Assembly: GCA_963760125.1 (NCBI GenBank)
Contig: CAVXBV010000011.1
Coordinates: forward strand, 186,001 to 250,000
Direction: 5' to 3'
From: RYN-111 sp963760125
GTDB lineage: Bacteria > Actinomycetota > Actinomycetes > Mycobacteriales > SCTD01
Length of the DNA stretch: 64,000 nucleotides
Below are positions 50,038-58,103 of the stretch, in pieces. The position numbers and the translations under genes were made by a program. Every line of letters begins with the position of its first letter. Position 1 is the stretch's first letter. The notes beneath the pieces are model-generated. The model did no database searches, was not told the DNA's origin, and was given only the letters and a program-made list of their open reading frames with translations.

Positions 50038-52551
50038 TCAGGCGGTACGGCGGCGCAGCCCAACCGTGACGAGCAGCGCGAGCGCGAGCACCCCGAGCCC
50101 CAGGCCCGCTGCGTCCCTGCCGAGCCCGGTGGTCGCGAGCGTCCCCGTGGGCGCCGCGGTCGGGGGCACCGGCGTGGTCGGCGGGGCGGCGGGCGGGGCC
50201 GCCGGAGCGGCACCCGCCGCGGCGGCCTTGCCCGAGCCGAGCGACGGCAGCGCCACGGAGAACGCTCCGCGCCCGAAGTTGGCCGCGAACAGCGTCTTCG
50301 CCTTCGCCTGCCACTTCAGGTCGGTGATGGGGGCGTTCGGCAGGCCCGTGCCCACCCGCAGCCAGCGCGGCGTGGTGGCGGTGCGCGCCCCGTGGGTGAG
50401 GAACACGCCCACGTCCGAGGCGACCAGCAGGTCGTCGCCGACCGGCAGCACGTCGTTCACCGGTGCGAGCGGCAGGTCTCCGGTGACGTCGACCCAGGTC
50501 CGGCCGCCGTCGCGCGTGCGCCAGACCATGGACTTCTTGCCGCCGGACCGGAAGGCCGAGAACGTCGCGTACGCCGTCCGCGACGGGTCGCGGTAGTCGA
50601 TGGCAACCGCGGTCACCCAGTCGTTCGGCAGGCCCGTCGCGCGGGTCCAGGTCGTCCCGTCGTCGTGGGTGTACTGCACGCGGCCGTCGTCGGTCCCGGC
50701 GTACAGCGTGGCGAACTCCGCGCCCCCGGCCGCGGCGATCGTCGTGACCGTGCCGTAGTTGCGGAACAGCGGGTTGGTCTCGCGCCCCGGTCCGCCGGTC
50801 AGGTCAGGGCTGATGGGCGTCCAGGTGGCGCCGTCGTCGGTGGACCTGTGCACGATCTCCGAGGCCGTGTACACCGCGTGCTTCTCGGTCGGGTCGAACT
50901 CGATCGGGGTGAGCCAGTTCTTGCGGGACCCGATGATCTCGTTGCTGAAGTCGCTCATCGAGGTGCCGCCGTTGGTGCTCCGCGCGCAGGCGCCGTACTG
51001 GCTGCAGCCGTAGACGAACTTCTCGTCCGCCGGGTCGATGGCCATCTCCGTGCCGTCGCCGCCGGTGATGTCCTTGTAGCCGTCGTCGGCCGGGTCGTTC
51101 TGCGCGCTGTAGTTGCGGTTGCCGCCGTTGTCCTGCAGGCCGACGACGAGCTTGCGCTTGTCCTGCTGCGACACGTCGACGCTGAACAGCTGGTTCCACG
51201 GCATGTACTCGCCGTGCTTGAACGACGCGCCGTTGTTGTCCGACCGGTAGAAGCCGCCGTCGTTGCCGACGTACACCCGGCCCTTGATGCGGGTGTCCCA
51301 GGCCATGGCGTGCTGGTCGGAGTGGAGCCCGGGGCTGCTCGAGAAGGACACGCCACCGTCCTTGCTCTCGCTCATGTTCACGCCGGTCGCGAACACGTGG
51401 TCGGGGTCGAGCGGATCGACGTACACCCTTCCGAACCACCAGGCGTAGACGAACCCACCCGTCACGAGGGGGACGTCGACCGCGGGCGTGAAGGTCGCGC
51501 CGCCGTCCTCCGAGCGGGCCAGGCCGGCGGTGAGGCCGGCCTCGGTGGAGGCGAGCACGTAGACCCGGTTGTGGTCGCTCGGCGCGACCGCGACGCCGAG
51601 GCGGCCGAGCTCCGGGTTGGTCACGAAGTACGGCGCCCCGATGCGCTTCCAGGTGGAGCCGGCGTCGGTGGTCTTGAAGACGCCGCTGCCCAGGCCCGTG
51701 TAGACCCGGCGGTCGGGGTAGCGGATGCGGTCCCACATCGTCATGTAGGCGACCTTCGGGTCGACCGGGTCCAGGGCGATGTCGACGGCGCCGGTGGTCG
51801 GGGTCTCTCCTGCCAGCACAAGCTGCCAGGTCTTCCCGGCGTTCGTGGAGCGGTACAGCCCGCGCTCACCGCCGGGGGTGAACAGGGAGCCGTTGGCGGC
51901 GACCCAGATGGTCTTCTCGTCCCGCGGGTCGACGACGATCCGGCCGATGCGCTCCGTGCCGCGCAAGCCCATGTTCTGCCAGGTCTTCCCGCCGTCGGCG
52001 GAGCGCCAGACCCCGTCCCCGCCGTACGTGATGGAGCCTCCTCCGGGCCCCGCCTCGCCCGTGCCGGCCCACAGCACGCCGGTCTTGGAGATCGCCAGGG
52101 CTCCGACCGCTTGGCTGTTGGTGTCCGGCCAGGCGCTGGTGAAGGTCTTGCCGGCGTCGACGGTGTGCCACAGGCCCCCGGAGGCGGTCGCGACGTACAC
52201 CGAGTCGGTCTTCTTCGGGTCCACGACGACGTCGAGCACCCGCCCGCCGATGTTGGTCGGCCCCTTCAGCTGCCAGGCGGCCGCGGCCAGTCCCGGCTCC
52301 GTGGCGGCCGTGCGTACGGCCGTCGCGCGGGCCTGCGCCGTGGCGCGCTGCCACGCCCCGGTCGGGACACTGCCCCCGACCCGGCTGAGCATCGCGTCAC
52401 CCGGGTCCTGGTCCTGGGCGGCGATCAGCCCCGAGGCGGTGACCGCCAGCGGGTGCGTCGCGGGCGTTGCCGCCGGGGTGACGACCGGGCCTGCGGCGAG
52501 CGCGACGACGAGGGGGAGGGCGAGGAACGGGAGCGTGGGGTGCAGGCGCAT
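50038..52551 (-). CDS. Surface-anchored beta-propeller protein with LAxTG sorting signal
   Basis: 837 residues. Signal peptide (LPFLALPLVVALAAGPVVTPA), then many BNR/Asp-box repeats (e.g. SADGGKTWQNM, STNAGKTWQLV, RDGGRTWVDV), forming one or two propellers of the sortilin/photosynthesis-factor type. A Pro/Ala linker leads to LATTG (50125-50139), a hydrophobic helix and RRRTA. LAxTG is the signal of class E sortases in high-GC actinobacteria. ATG 52551 is the chosen start. No sortase is in the window. Probable protein- or glycan-binding surface protein; catalysis not evident. Confidence 0.85.
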   Translation of the reverse strand: MRLHPTLPFLALPLVVALAAGPVVTPAATPATHPLAVTASGLIAAQDQDPGDAMLSRVGGSVPTGAWQRATAQARATAVRTAATEPGLAAAAWQLKGPTNIGGRVLDVVVDPKKTDSVYVATASGGLWHTVDAGKTFTSAWPDTNSQAVGALAISKTGVLWAGTGEAGPGGGSITYGGDGVWRSADGGKTWQNMGLRGTERIGRIVVDPRDEKTIWVAANGSLFTPGGERGLYRSTNAGKTWQLVLAGETPTTGAVDIALDPVDPKVAYMTMWDRIRYPDRRVYTGLGSGVFKTTDAGSTWKRIGAPYFVTNPELGRLGVAVAPSDHNRVYVLASTEAGLTAGLARSEDGGATFTPAVDVPLVTGGFVYAWWFGRVYVDPLDPDHVFATGVNMSESKDGGVSFSSSPGLHSDQHAMAWDTRIKGRVYVGNDGGFYRSDNNGASFKHGEYMPWNQLFSVDVSQQDKRKLVVGLQDNGGNRNYSAQNDPADDGYKDITGGDGTEMAIDPADEKFVYGCSQYGACARSTNGGTSMSDFSNEIIGSRKNWLTPIEFDPTEKHAVYTASEIVHRSTDDGATWTPISPDLTGGPGRETNPLFRNYGTVTTIAAAGGAEFATLYAGTDDGRVQYTHDDGTTWTRATGLPNDWVTAVAIDYRDPSRTAYATFSAFRSGGKKSMVWRTRDGGRTWVDVTGDLPLAPVNDVLPVGDDLLVASDVGVFLTHGARTATTPRWLRVGTGLPNAPITDLKWQAKAKTLFAANFGRGAFSVALPSLGSGKAAAAGAAPAAPPAAPPTTPVPPTAAPTGTLATTGLGRDAAGLGLGVLALALLVTVGLRRRTA

Positions 52552-52704
52552 CTGGCTCTGTTCGGTACGCAGGAGAGTTGTCCTGCCGGGGGAACTCCTT
52601 TGCAGTGTCACGAGTTCGTTGCACAATGGAGCACCGCGCCCGCACCAGCGGCGCGCAGTCAGTACGCCCGTTGCCCCGGGGGTCCTGAGCGGAAGGGGTC
52701 GGGT

Positions 52705-53463
52705 GTGGACGCTGTCGCGACCAGGCTCTCCTGGCGCCGCTTGCCCTGGGTGGCTGAGCTCGGCTCGATCCTGTTCTTCTACGCGCTCTACTGCGTCATC
52801 CGCGTGCTGGCTCCCCACCGCGTCGACGCCGCCTTCGAGAACGCCACGCAGGTCGCGTCGCTGGAGAGTGCCCTGGGTCTGTCCGACGAGGGCCGGCTGA
52901 ACGCCTTCCTGACCCGCCACGACTGGCTGGAGATCATCGCCAGCTACTACTACGTGTCCCTGCACTACGTCGTCACGTCGGTGGTGCTCATCTGGCTGTG
53001 GCGCCGGCGCGACCGCGACTACGCCGCCATGCGCTCGTCGCTGGTGATCGCCAGCGCCATCGCCCTCGTGATCTACGCCGCGTGGCCGATGGCCCCGCCG
53101 CGCTACGCCATGAGCGGGGCCGTTGACACCGTGCACGACGTGCTCGCCTCGGGCGGGCACGGTGTCGCCGGCTGGGTGAACGACATCGCGGCCATGCCGA
53201 GCATGCACGTCGGCTGGGCCCTGTGGTGCGCCGTGGTCGTCGTGCGGCTGGGCACCCACCGGCTGCGCCACCTCGCCTGGCTCTACCCGCTCGTCACGAC
53301 CCTCGTGGTGATCGCCACGGCGAACCACTACCTGCTCGACGCCGTGGGCGGCGTGGTCGTGGTGGCGATCCCGCTCTACCTGACCGGCGCTTGGCGCGAC
53401 CGGCGCGACGCGGGCGCGGCCGATGCTGTCGCCCCGCCGCTGCGGGAGCACGCCGCGGCCTGA
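52705..53463 (+). CDS. PAP2-superfamily membrane phosphatase (Aur1/IPC-synthase-like)
   Basis: 252 residues, five to six membrane helices. The C2 motif is PSMHVGW and the C3 motif NHYLLDAVGG; together with YYYVSLHYVVTS the pattern is closer to the inositolphosphotransferase branch of PAP2 than to undecaprenyl phosphatases. Start GTG 52705 is supported by GGAAGGGG (52691-52698). The 153-bp gap to the divergent propeller gene contains a small stem (52571-52599) close to that gene's start. Confidence 0.85.
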   Translation: MDAVATRLSWRRLPWVAELGSILFFYALYCVIRVLAPHRVDAAFENATQVASLESALGLSDEGRLNAFLTRHDWLEIIASYYYVSLHYVVTSVVLIWLWRRRDRDYAAMRSSLVIASAIALVIYAAWPMAPPRYAMSGAVDTVHDVLASGGHGVAGWVNDIAAMPSMHVGWALWCAVVVVRLGTHRLRHLAWLYPLVTTLVVIATANHYLLDAVGGVVVVAIPLYLTGAWRDRRDAGAADAVAPPLREHAAA

Positions 53464-53554
53464 TCCCCTGCGTCAGATGACCGGCATCACCGGTCTTGTC
53501 ATGGTTCGTGGCGCGCAGCACACTCGGGGTATCGCGCACGTCCCGGGGGCCCAC

Positions 53555-54100
53555 ATGCAGCGCTACGTCCTTGCTTCGCACACGCCGGAGGAGTTCGCCG
53601 CGATCGCGGCACTCGTCACCCAGCACCGGCCCGGGGACGGGCTGCGGGCGGCACTGCCGCTCGAGGACGCCCTGGGTGAGCTCACGCACCTCTACGCGCT
53701 GCAGGGCGCGGACCGGCAGGCGGTCGACGGCCAGCACGAGGCGATGGGGGGCCAGGCCACGACCCTCAGCTTCGACCCGTGTGACTCCGTGGACTGCCGC
53801 CGCATCGAGGAGTTCTTCCTCGGGGTGAAGCCCGTGCAGCTGCCCCCGCTGGAGTTCTACGCGTTCCTGCTCATCGAGGTCGCGCAGGACGAGGTGGGCA
53901 CGCTGGTCCCGCCGCCGACCGAGGCCCACGTGGCGTGCGCGCCGACGGACGGCGGGCGCCGGCTGCTGGTTCAGGTTGCCGACGACGACCGCTCAGTGGT
54001 GGCGGCCTATCTCAACGCCTGGGAGGCCGTCCCGCAGGTCCGCTCCGTCCGGGCTCTGCGCTCGAGCGGGCGGCACCTCGTGCGGAGCCCGCACGTGTGA
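53555..54100 (+). CDS. Uncharacterised protein coupled to the cyclase-ATPase gene
   Basis: 181 residues from ATG 53555 (MQRYVLASHTPEEFAAIAALV). Not recognised as any family. A CDSVDC segment near the middle may form a disulfide or bind metal. ATGs at 53477 and 53501 extend the frame, but TTGTCA (53497-53502) and CACACT 17 bp further look like a promoter inside that extension, so 53555 is preferred. Its TGA overlaps the GTG of the large signalling gene, so the two are translated together and may work together. Confidence 0.6.
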   Translation: MQRYVLASHTPEEFAAIAALVTQHRPGDGLRAALPLEDALGELTHLYALQGADRQAVDGQHEAMGGQATTLSFDPCDSVDCRRIEEFFLGVKPVQLPPLEFYAFLLIEVAQDEVGTLVPPPTEAHVACAPTDGGRRLLVQVADDDRSVVAAYLNAWEAVPQVRSVRALRSSGRHLVRSPHV

Positions 54101-57100
54101 CCCGCTCGGACCTGCCGTTGGCGCCGCCGGCGACGGCCGTCGCGGTGGAGCGCAGACCGCTCTCCTTGCTCTTCGCTGACCTCTCGGGCTACACCGAGCT
54201 CACGAACACCCATGACCCGGAGTACGTCGAGGGGCTGGTGGCGCCTCTGCTGCTCGAGCTCGCCGCCGTCGCCGTTGACCACGGGGCCGAGGTGCGGCCA
54301 CCCCAGGGCGACGGCTTCCTGGCGGTCTTCGGAGCGCGCACGGTGCGCGACGACGATCCCCGCAGGGCAGTCCGCGCCGCCGAGGCGATGCGGGAGCGCA
54401 TCGAGCTCCGACGGGCCGTGGATCCCGCCGTCCCTGGGCTGCACGTGGGGGTCGCCAGCGGCGAGGTACTCGTCCGCCAAGGGATCGGCAGCCTGACCGG
54501 ACCGGCGGTCAACCTGGCCGCGCGCCTGAACGACCAGGCCGTCCGGGGCGACGTGCTCGTCGATGCCGCGTGCGTCGCGCTGTGCCGCGAACCGGGGTGG
54601 TTCGGACCAGGTCAGGCGTACGTCCTGCAGGGCTTCCCCCAGCCGGTCGTGGCGCACCGCTTGCTCCCCACGTCCTCCGCGGGTCCCTCCTCGGGACCGG
54701 CGCTCCAGGCCGCCGCCGGGGTCGTGCACGGCCGGTCCGGCGAGCTGGACCTGCTCGATCGGGCCTGGGAGGAGGTCGTCGCGGTCGGGACCAGCCGGGT
54801 GCTCTGCGTGACCGGTGACGCGGGCATGGGCAAGACCGCGCTGGTCGAGACCTGGCTGGCGCGGCGGCAGGGCGATCTGGTGCTGCGGGCGGCCTGCCGT
54901 GACTACGGCCACGCGCTCCCGCTCGGCCCGCTCACCGAGGCGGTGCTCTCCCTGGCCGAGGGTTCGGCGGCGCAGCTCGCCGCGCAGCTGCGGGGGACCC
55001 GGGGGGCGGCGCCGGCCAGCCGCCTGGCGGCGCTGCTGACCCCTGCTGACCCTGCTCGCCCGGACCTCCCGCGTCCGCGGGAAGACGACGAGAGCATCCT
55101 CGCCCAGCTGCGGGAGCTGCTCACTGAGCTCGGGCGAGGTGCCCCGCTCGTGGTCCTGCTGGACGACGTCCAGCACGTGGGGGACGAGCTGCGTCGCGAG
55201 CTCGGTCACCTCGCCCGCCAGCCGCTCGCTGCGCCGGTGCTGGTCCTGGTGGTCGGGCGGGGCGACCCCGTCGCGCCGGACACGGTGGTCCTCACCGGGC
55301 TCGGGGAGCCGGCGACCGCGCGGCTGGCCACGGATCTCCTGGGCGGCCCGCCCGATCCGGACCTGGTGCGGGAGGTGCACCGCCGCAGCGGGGGCAACCC
55401 CTTGTGGCTGCGCGAGCTGCTCGAGCTGCGGCTGGCGAGCGGCACCGACGAGCTCCACGTCGGTCCAGGCGCTGACGGTTCGGCGGACGTGCCGGCTGCC
55501 CTCCGGCTCGTGGTCACCGCCCGGTTGGACCTGCTCGTTCCCGAGCAGCGAGCTCTCCTGCGTCAGCTCTGCGTGCTCCCGGACGGGCTGCCCGCCGCGG
55601 CCCTCGAGCCTGCGGTGGTGTCGGACCTGGTCGCCGGAGGCCTGCTCCGCCACGCGGGCGGACGCGTCGGCTTCGTGAACGCCGTCGTCCGGGAGGTCGT
55701 TTACGGCTCCCTGCCCAAGCGTGAGCGGGCCGAGGCCCACGCGCTGCTGGCGCGCGAGAGCGACGACCCCGCCGCCCGCGTCCACCACCTGACGCGGTCG
55801 TGGGAGCTGGCGGTGGACCCGTTCGAGGCTGCCGCCGCGGCGCAGACAGCCCTGGCTGCACTGTTGCGGTGGGCCGAGACCCTGCAGCCGGTGCACGTCC
55901 CTTCGGCCCTGGAGGCGTTGGCGCGGTACCGGCGGCTCCGCGACCTGCAGGCGGAGGCGAACCCGGCGACCAGCGCTCGGCTCGCCAGCCTCGAGGCGGA
56001 GTGCCTGCTGGAGATCGAGCGTCCCGACCAGGCGCAGGTGTGCGCCCAGCAGGCCTTGGACCTCGCAGCCCGCTCCGGCGAACCGGCCCCTGGTCACCGG
56101 GCGCGGCTGGTGCTCGCCCAGGCCTGCTTCGTCGGTGGTGCGCCCGACGAGGCTCGGCAGCACCTGGCGCCGTTGCTCGAGGAGGTGGACCTGCCAGCTC
56201 GCTGGCGGGGCCGGGCGCTGTGCGTGCTGGCGGGTACCCGCTCCTACGAGCTCACGGGGTATGCCGCGCCCCTCGCGGAGGCTTACGACTGCTTCGTGGC
56301 GGCGAAGGACGACGAGGGGGCCGGCGACGCTGCCAGGGCGCTCGCGTGGTTCCACTCCGTCTCCGGAGCCGCGGACTTCAGGCCGTGGAACGAGCGGGCC
56401 GTGGCGCTGACGCGGCACGACCACCTGCGAGGGCAGGTCCTGCTCGCGAGGACGCGAGCGATGAGGGCGCGCACCCTTCAGTCGTGGGAGGACTGCCGCA
56501 GGGCGTCGGAGGAGTCCCTGGCGTACGCCCGCTCGATCGGCAGCCGGGACTTGGAGGTGTGGGCCCTCGCGCTGCTCGGCGACGCGGTCCTCGCCCTCGG
56601 GGACGAGCCGGCGCTGCGCCGGTTGGATCGTGAGCTGCAGGAGGTCGCGCTGGTCGGTCGTCCGCGGCAGCGCTTCAACGCCTTCGAAGTGCGCTTCCGA
56701 GCCCTGGTCCGGCTCGGGGACCACGCCGGCGCGCAGGCTTGCCGCGCCCAGATCGAGGAGGTCCTGCGGCTGCTCGGCCCCGCCGAGCGGGCCCAGTCCG
56801 CGTCGACCGACGGGCTCGTTGCGTTCGATCGCGGTCAGTGGGCGGACGCGGTGCGCCCCTTCGAGCGGGCTGAGTGGGAGTCGGTCCAGCTCGGGTGGAC
56901 GCTGTCGGCGGCCGAGGACGCCATGGGGGCGCTCCTCGCGCGCCGCCGCCTGGGCGACGCCGACGCGCCCGCGGGGCTGCTGGCCCTCGCCGCGCTGTAC
57001 GACAACGAGGACGCTCCCGCGGCGGCCCGTCTCGCGCGCGCTGCCGCGGGCCAGCCGCAGCAGGGACCAGCGCTCACGCTTGCCGAAGCGGCGTGGGCGG

Positions 57101-57258
57101 CCGAGAGCGAGGCGATTCACGGCGGCGCGAAGCAGGCGTGGGCGGCGGCAGCGCAGGCCTGGGCCCGGCTGGGCCTGTCCGCGTCGTACGCCCTGTGCCT
57201 GGAGCGGGCGGGCGACACCGCCGAGGCCGAGCGGGTACGTCGGCTGCTCTCCGGCTGA
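54097..57258 (+). CDS. Class III cyclase-homology / AAA ATPase / TPR signalling protein
   Basis: 1053 residues from GTG 54097. Residues about 20-190 form a class III nucleotidyl cyclase domain with both metal aspartates (FADLSGYT and QGDGFLAVFG) and the transition-state pair NLAAR. The adenine-binding Lys is Pro (PPQGD) and the matching Asp is Ser (IGSLTGPAVN), so normal adenylyl cyclase activity is doubtful. An AAA-type ATPase follows (Walker A GDAGMGKT near 239-247, Walker B VVLLDDVQHV), then a long TPR-like helical C-terminus. No LuxR HTH is seen at the end. It converges, stop against stop, on a Crp-type regulator gene. Confidence 0.9.
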   Translation: MTRSDLPLAPPATAVAVERRPLSLLFADLSGYTELTNTHDPEYVEGLVAPLLLELAAVAVDHGAEVRPPQGDGFLAVFGARTVRDDDPRRAVRAAEAMRERIELRRAVDPAVPGLHVGVASGEVLVRQGIGSLTGPAVNLAARLNDQAVRGDVLVDAACVALCREPGWFGPGQAYVLQGFPQPVVAHRLLPTSSAGPSSGPALQAAAGVVHGRSGELDLLDRAWEEVVAVGTSRVLCVTGDAGMGKTALVETWLARRQGDLVLRAACRDYGHALPLGPLTEAVLSLAEGSAAQLAAQLRGTRGAAPASRLAALLTPADPARPDLPRPREDDESILAQLRELLTELGRGAPLVVLLDDVQHVGDELRRELGHLARQPLAAPVLVLVVGRGDPVAPDTVVLTGLGEPATARLATDLLGGPPDPDLVREVHRRSGGNPLWLRELLELRLASGTDELHVGPGADGSADVPAALRLVVTARLDLLVPEQRALLRQLCVLPDGLPAAALEPAVVSDLVAGGLLRHAGGRVGFVNAVVREVVYGSLPKRERAEAHALLARESDDPAARVHHLTRSWELAVDPFEAAAAAQTALAALLRWAETLQPVHVPSALEALARYRRLRDLQAEANPATSARLASLEAECLLEIERPDQAQVCAQQALDLAARSGEPAPGHRARLVLAQACFVGGAPDEARQHLAPLLEEVDLPARWRGRALCVLAGTRSYELTGYAAPLAEAYDCFVAAKDDEGAGDAARALAWFHSVSGAADFRPWNERAVALTRHDHLRGQVLLARTRAMRARTLQSWEDCRRASEESLAYARSIGSRDLEVWALALLGDAVLALGDEPALRRLDRELQEVALVGRPRQRFNAFEVRFRALVRLGDHAGAQACRAQIEEVLRLLGPAERAQSASTDGLVAFDRGQWADAVRPFERAEWESVQLGWTLSAAEDAMGALLARRRLGDADAPAGLLALAALYDNEDAPAAARLARAAAGQPQQGPALTLAEAAWAAESEAIHGGAKQAWAAAAQAWARLGLSASYALCLERAGDTAEAERVRRLLSG

Positions 57259-57942
57259 TCAGGTCCCGCGGCGTCGAAGCGACTCGACGTCGAGCAGCAG
57301 GATCCGGCGGCGCTCGGTGGTCAGCCAGCCGCGCTTGCGGAACGCGCCGAGGGCGCGGGTCAGGGCCTCGCGGGACGCTCCGGTCCAGCTCGCGATCTCG
57401 TCCTGGGTGAGGCCGAGGTCGATGAGCAGGCCCTCGGGGGTCGGCTCTCCCCAGAGCTCGCCCATCTCGACCAGCCGTCGGGCGACCCGTCCGGCGGAGT
57501 CCAGGGCAGTGAACTCGATGCGCTTGGCGTCGGCGTCGCGCAGCCGACGGGAGGCGATGCCGAGGAGGCCGAGGCTGGTGGTCGGGTGGTCGATCAGCAG
57601 TTCGCGGAACCTCGCAGCGGGGAGCGCGACCGACACGGCGTCCTCCAGCGCGACCGCCGTTGCCGAGCGACGTCCGCCGTCGAACGCGACCTGCTCGCCC
57701 ACCAGGTCTCCCGGACCGCGCAGGGCGAGGAGGACCGGCCGGCCGATGAGCGTCTCGGTCACGACCTTGACGCGGCCGGTCATCAGCACGTGCACATCGC
57801 CGGCCGGGTCGTCGACGCGGAACAGCGTGGAGCCCTGGCGATGACGGCGGCGGCCCTCGAGAACCACTCGATCGGCGACGGAAGGGGGCAGGAGGTCGAG
57901 GAACCCAGCGGTGGACCCGGGGACCGCGAGGTCCGAGGTCAT
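57259..57942 (-). CDS. Crp/Fnr family transcriptional regulator
   Basis: 227 residues. The cNMP-binding domain (about 15-125) keeps the phosphate cassette residues Glu (LVGEQVAF) and Arg-Ser (GGRRSATAVAL), and the C-terminal Crp-type HTH is GLTQDEIASWTGASREALTRALGAFRKRGWL. It probably responds to cAMP or a related nucleotide. ATG 57942 is chosen (CACACT 6 nt upstream); a TTG 36 bp further up is less likely. Its stop touches that of the cyclase gene. Confidence 0.93.
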   Translation of the reverse strand: MTSDLAVPGSTAGFLDLLPPSVADRVVLEGRRRHRQGSTLFRVDDPAGDVHVLMTGRVKVVTETLIGRPVLLALRGPGDLVGEQVAFDGGRRSATAVALEDAVSVALPAARFRELLIDHPTTSLGLLGIASRRLRDADAKRIEFTALDSAGRVARRLVEMGELWGEPTPEGLLIDLGLTQDEIASWTGASREALTRALGAFRKRGWLTTERRRILLLDVESLRRRGT

Positions 57943-58103
57943 GCGCGCAGTGTGGGTCGCCCATGTGGGGTAAGGCAAGGGAGGTCGCCTCCGCCGGTCG
58001 GACCCGTCGCGTCCCTGGCTCCGGGTGGTGCGCTCAGGTTCGGGGCGGACCCGCGTCGTGGAACCGGCAGAGGACGCACGCCGGGTGCGTCATCTGACTC
58101 ACG

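Noticed and set aside
54007..57120. A minus-strand frame of over 1000 codons opposite the cyclase-ATPase-TPR gene
   Set aside because: Low-complexity Arg/Gln/Gly-rich translation without domains, while the plus strand has cyclase and Walker motifs.
57943..58103. Gap between the Crp-type regulator and the GMC oxidase
   Set aside because: No gene, hairpin or repeat stands out apart from the regulator's promoter.
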